In this document: in pieces, positions 5,155 through 6,016 of the stretch
Numbering within the stretch: position 1 is the stretch's first letter
Layout: each line of letters starts with the position of its first letter
DNA from: CAZPWF01 sp964590725
GTDB taxonomy: Bacteria > Patescibacteriota > Saccharimonadia > Saccharimonadales > JACQNP01
DNA length: 6,016 nucleotides
Direction of reading: 5' to 3'
Assembly: GCA_964590725.1 (NCBI GenBank)
Contig: CAZPWF010000035.1
Span: 1 to 6,016 of the forward strand
The notes under the pieces: generated by a model
Database searches by the model: none
What the model was told of the DNA's origin: nothing
The model's input: only the letters and a program-made list of their open reading frames with translations
Made by a program: the position numbers and the translations under genes

Positions 5155-5181
5155 AATATATTTCCAACCATCAAAAGTAAA
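5155..5181 (-). promoter_or_regulatory. Weak candidate promoter of the CAT tRNA
   Basis: On the minus strand TTTACT (plus 5176-5181) and TATATT (plus 5155-5160) are separated by 15 bp, which is short. Transcripts would start about 34 nt before the tRNA. No better pair is visible upstream. Confidence 0.3.
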
Positions 5182-5201
5182 CTAACCAATCCATCTCCTA
5201 T

Positions 5202-5231
5202 CAAATTTTGCGAGCCCTCTCACAAAATTTG
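5202..5231. repeat. 30-bp palindrome between the CAT tRNA and ftsB
   Basis: CAAATTTTG (5202-5210) and CAAAATTTG (5223-5231) form a perfect 9-bp inverted repeat. Inside it GAG/CTC continue the stem after one mismatch, leaving a CCCT loop. No T-run follows on either strand, so it is not an ordinary terminator. It lies between two divergent transcription units, where an operator or a cruciform element is possible. Confidence 0.7.
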
Positions 5232-5272
5232 TGGAACACACAGTAGTAACGGGGGTAAGTATATCATTTCAG

Positions 5273-5281
5273 TGATACAAT
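5273..5281 (+). promoter_or_regulatory. Extended -10 promoter of ftsB, leaderless type
   Basis: TGATACAAT (hexamer TACAAT at 5276-5281) ends 9 nt before the ATG at 5291, with no Shine-Dalgarno sequence between. TATCA (5262-5266) and TGATA (5273-5277) form a small inverted repeat touching the -10. There is no clear -35. Confidence 0.55.
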
Positions 5282-5290
5282 AATCTAGTA

Positions 5291-5737
5291 ATGCTTGAAA
5301 AAATAAAAAAGCTCAGTAAAGACCCTAGAATTTCACAACTTCGAGATGTCAGAGTGGTCGGATTGTTAGTGTTTGTTGTTATTGTTCTATTGGTTAGTTG
5401 GAGTAGTATATCAGTCATTCAGACTAATTATGATCTACAGAAACAAATTGCTCAGCTAGAGGAGCAGAATCAAGTTCGTCAGCTCGAGAACGACAATCAA
5501 AAACTGAGAAATCAGTATTACGGCACCGACCAATACCTAGAACTCCAGGTTCGTCGTCAGTTTGGTAAAGCGGCTCCAGGTGAAACGCTGGTTATCATAC
5601 CCAAAGATGTAGCACTTTCTAAAGTTAAACCATTAGCACAAGATGCAAAAGACCAAACTCAACAGCCCAACAAACCAACCTATCAAAAGAATTTTGAAGC
5701 CTGGATGGACTTTTTTTTGCACAGAACTGGTAATTGA
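5291..5737 (+). CDS. ftsB: FtsB/DivIC-family septum formation initiator protein
   Basis: A 148-aa bitopic membrane protein of the FtsB/DivIC family (septum formation initiator), part of the FtsQ/DivIB-FtsL-FtsB complex that activates septal wall synthesis. A basic cytoplasmic N-terminus (1-22) is followed by one membrane helix at 23-44 (VVGLLVFVVIVLLVSWSSI). A coiled coil runs at about 46-76 (LQKQIAQLEEQNQVRQLENDNQKLRNQ). Then comes the family's globular segment YYGTDQYLELQVRRQFGKAAPGETLVIIP at 76-104, with the characteristic PGE. A Gln/Lys/Pro-rich linker leads to FEAWMDFFLHR at 135-145. The family is usually shorter (about 100-130 aa), so the tail is an extension. The ATG is supported by the extended -10 ending 9 nt upstream. 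Eight T's at 5711-5718 are a possible slippage site. The TGA stop sits inside the -35 box of the tRNA-fMet promoter. FtsB versus DivIC naming is a matter of lineage. Confidence 0.85.
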   Translation: MLEKIKKLSKDPRISQLRDVRVVGLLVFVVIVLLVSWSSISVIQTNYDLQKQIAQLEEQNQVRQLENDNQKLRNQYYGTDQYLELQVRRQFGKAAPGETLVIIPKDVALSKVKPLAQDAKDQTQQPNKPTYQKNFEAWMDFFLHRTGN

Positions 5738-5762
5738 CAAATCTACCTCTGTTTGATATGAT
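5734..5762 (+). promoter_or_regulatory. Strong promoter of the initiator tRNA
   Basis: A perfect -35 TTGACA (5734-5739), a 17-bp spacer and TATGAT (5757-5762) with TGA at 5754-5756 as an extended -10. This is the best promoter in the window, as expected for a stable RNA. It overlaps the ftsB stop codon (5735-5737). Transcription should begin near 5769. Confidence 0.85.
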
Positions 5763-5779
5763 AACCCAGCTAAACAGCA

Positions 5780-5805
5780 GCAGGAATATCGAGATATATT
5801 CCTGC
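5780..5805 (+). other. Hairpin in the 5' leader of tRNA-fMet
   Basis: GCAGGAATAT (5780-5789) and ATATTCCTGC (5796-5805) are a perfect 10-bp inverted repeat with a 6-nt loop, lying in the transcribed leader and ending 6 nt before the mature tRNA 5' end. It may help present the RNase P cleavage site or protect the leader; that role is inferred. Confidence 0.8.
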
Positions 5806-5811
5806 CACTAT

Positions 5812-5886
5812 CGCGGGGTAGAGCAGCGGCAGCTCGTGTGGCTCATAACCACAAGGTCGGAGGTTCGAGTCCTCCCCCCGCTACCA
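5812..5886 (+). tRNA. Initiator tRNA-fMet (CAT)
   Basis: A 75-nt cloverleaf with CCA encoded at 5884-5886. The acceptor CGCGGGG/CCCCGCT pairs except at the end, where C1 faces U72; an unpaired 1-72 is the key initiator feature for formylation, although the usual mismatch is C1-A72. The D stem GAGC/GCTC gives the initiator-type A11-U24 pair. The anticodon stem TGTGG/CCACA around CTCATAA has two of the three G-C pairs typical of initiators; position 29-41 is U-A. The T arm is GGAGG/CCTCC. It has a strong promoter upstream and a terminator downstream, forming a one-gene unit. Confidence 0.95.
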
Positions 5887-5983
5887 AGAAAGACTTTACA
5901 GATAGAGATTGGTTCCAGAACCAGTCTCTTTTTGATTTGTGAAATATACCACCTCTCTTAATTAGGTTCGAGTCTTTCTTGGT
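5883..5983. repeat. 13-bp inverted repeat from the tRNA-fMet CCA end to beyond its terminator
   Basis: ACCAAGAAAGACT (5883-5895) is the discriminator A, the CCA and nine trailer bases of tRNA-fMet. Its perfect reverse complement AGTCTTTCTTGGT is at 5971-5983, after the terminator and just upstream of the next gene's -10. The right arm overlaps AGGTTCGAGTC (5964-5974), an 11-bp direct copy of the tRNA T arm (5861-5871). Confidence 0.85.
5904..5933 (+). terminator. Rho-independent terminator of tRNA-fMet
   Basis: AGAGATTGGTTC (5904-5915) pairs with GAACCAGTCTCT (5918-5929) over 12 positions with one T-G wobble and a tight loop, followed by a T-run at 5929-5933. It begins 17 nt after the CCA. 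Confidence 0.92.
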
Positions 5984-5987
5984 TGTT

Positions 5988-5996
5988 TGGTATCAT
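5988..5996 (+). promoter_or_regulatory. Extended -10 promoter of the gene starting at 6003
   Basis: TGGTATCAT (hexamer TATCAT at 5991-5996) ends 6 nt before the ATG at 6003 with no Shine-Dalgarno sequence, the same leaderless layout seen elsewhere in the window. No convincing -35 is seen. Confidence 0.5.
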
Positions 5997-6002
5997 CCTT
6001 GT

Positions 6003-6016
6003 ATGTCGCTATTTTT
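6003..6016 (+). CDS. Start of an unknown gene, truncated by the window end
   Basis: Only ATG and three further complete codons (reading M-S-L-F) are visible before the sequence stops. The call rests on the extended -10 located 6 nt upstream and on the terminator that closes the preceding tRNA unit. Nothing can be said about its product. Confidence 0.4.

Noticed and set aside
4971..5204. 77-codon open frame on the minus strand across the CAT tRNA
   Set aside because: Its middle is the translation of the tRNA itself, a well-known false protein; it also crosses the terminator.
5734..5961. 75-codon open frame on the plus strand across tRNA-fMet
   Set aside because: It is made of promoter, leader hairpin, tRNA and terminator sequence and has no start signal.
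1..6016. CRISPR array, insertion sequence or prophage
   Set aside because: No regularly spaced repeats, transposase motifs or phage genes were seen on either strand.

Overview
The window looks like a piece of a small, AT-leaning bacterial genome using the standard bacterial code: TAA, TAG and TGA all act as stops, and no gene needs TGA read through. The tight packing, 3-bp and 17-bp convergent gene overlaps, many short unrecognised proteins, a minimal FtsB/DivIC-type division protein and repeated leaderless start architecture fit a Candidate Phyla Radiation (Patescibacteria) genome, perhaps Saccharibacteria. That assignment is an inference from style; no marker in the window proves it. There is no transposase, phage gene or CRISPR array.

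Layout. 1-185 is the 3' end of a membrane-protein gene. 212-2375 is a rightward cluster: two unrecognised soluble proteins (105 and 286 aa), then a tRNA-dihydrouridine synthase. Convergent to it (2372-2695, minus) is an HxlR/DUF24 regulator, divergent from an NADPH-dependent FMN reductase (2795-3379). The shared region between these two carries palindromes over the reductase promoter, as expected for a redox-responsive repressor and its target. A PUA-less glutamate 5-kinase (3363-4154, minus) converges on the reductase; its upstream region can form competing hairpins. 4250-4440 holds nothing I can assign. 4471-4818 encodes a small protein with two predicted membrane helices.

The right end is translation and division related. 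A minus-strand tRNA with anticodon CAT (elongator Met or Ile2, 5039-5114) has its own terminator. An FtsB/DivIC-family protein follows (5291-5737). Its stop codon lies inside the strong promoter of an initiator tRNA-fMet (5812-5886), which also has a terminator. A new gene starts at 6003 and runs off the window.

Two patterns stand out. First, six genes begin 6-9 nt downstream of a -10 box, five of them an extended TGn -10, with no Shine-Dalgarno sequence. This is the signature of leaderless mRNAs, while the reductase and the kinase have Shine-Dalgarno sites. Second, at both tRNA genes the discriminator-CCA end plus its trailer (10 and 13 bp) is repeated as a perfect inverted copy beyond the terminator hairpin. 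A short T-arm-like sequence also recurs 103-106 nt downstream of each tRNA. The initiator tRNA itself is odd: position 72 is U, giving a C1-U72 mismatch instead of the usual C1-A72.
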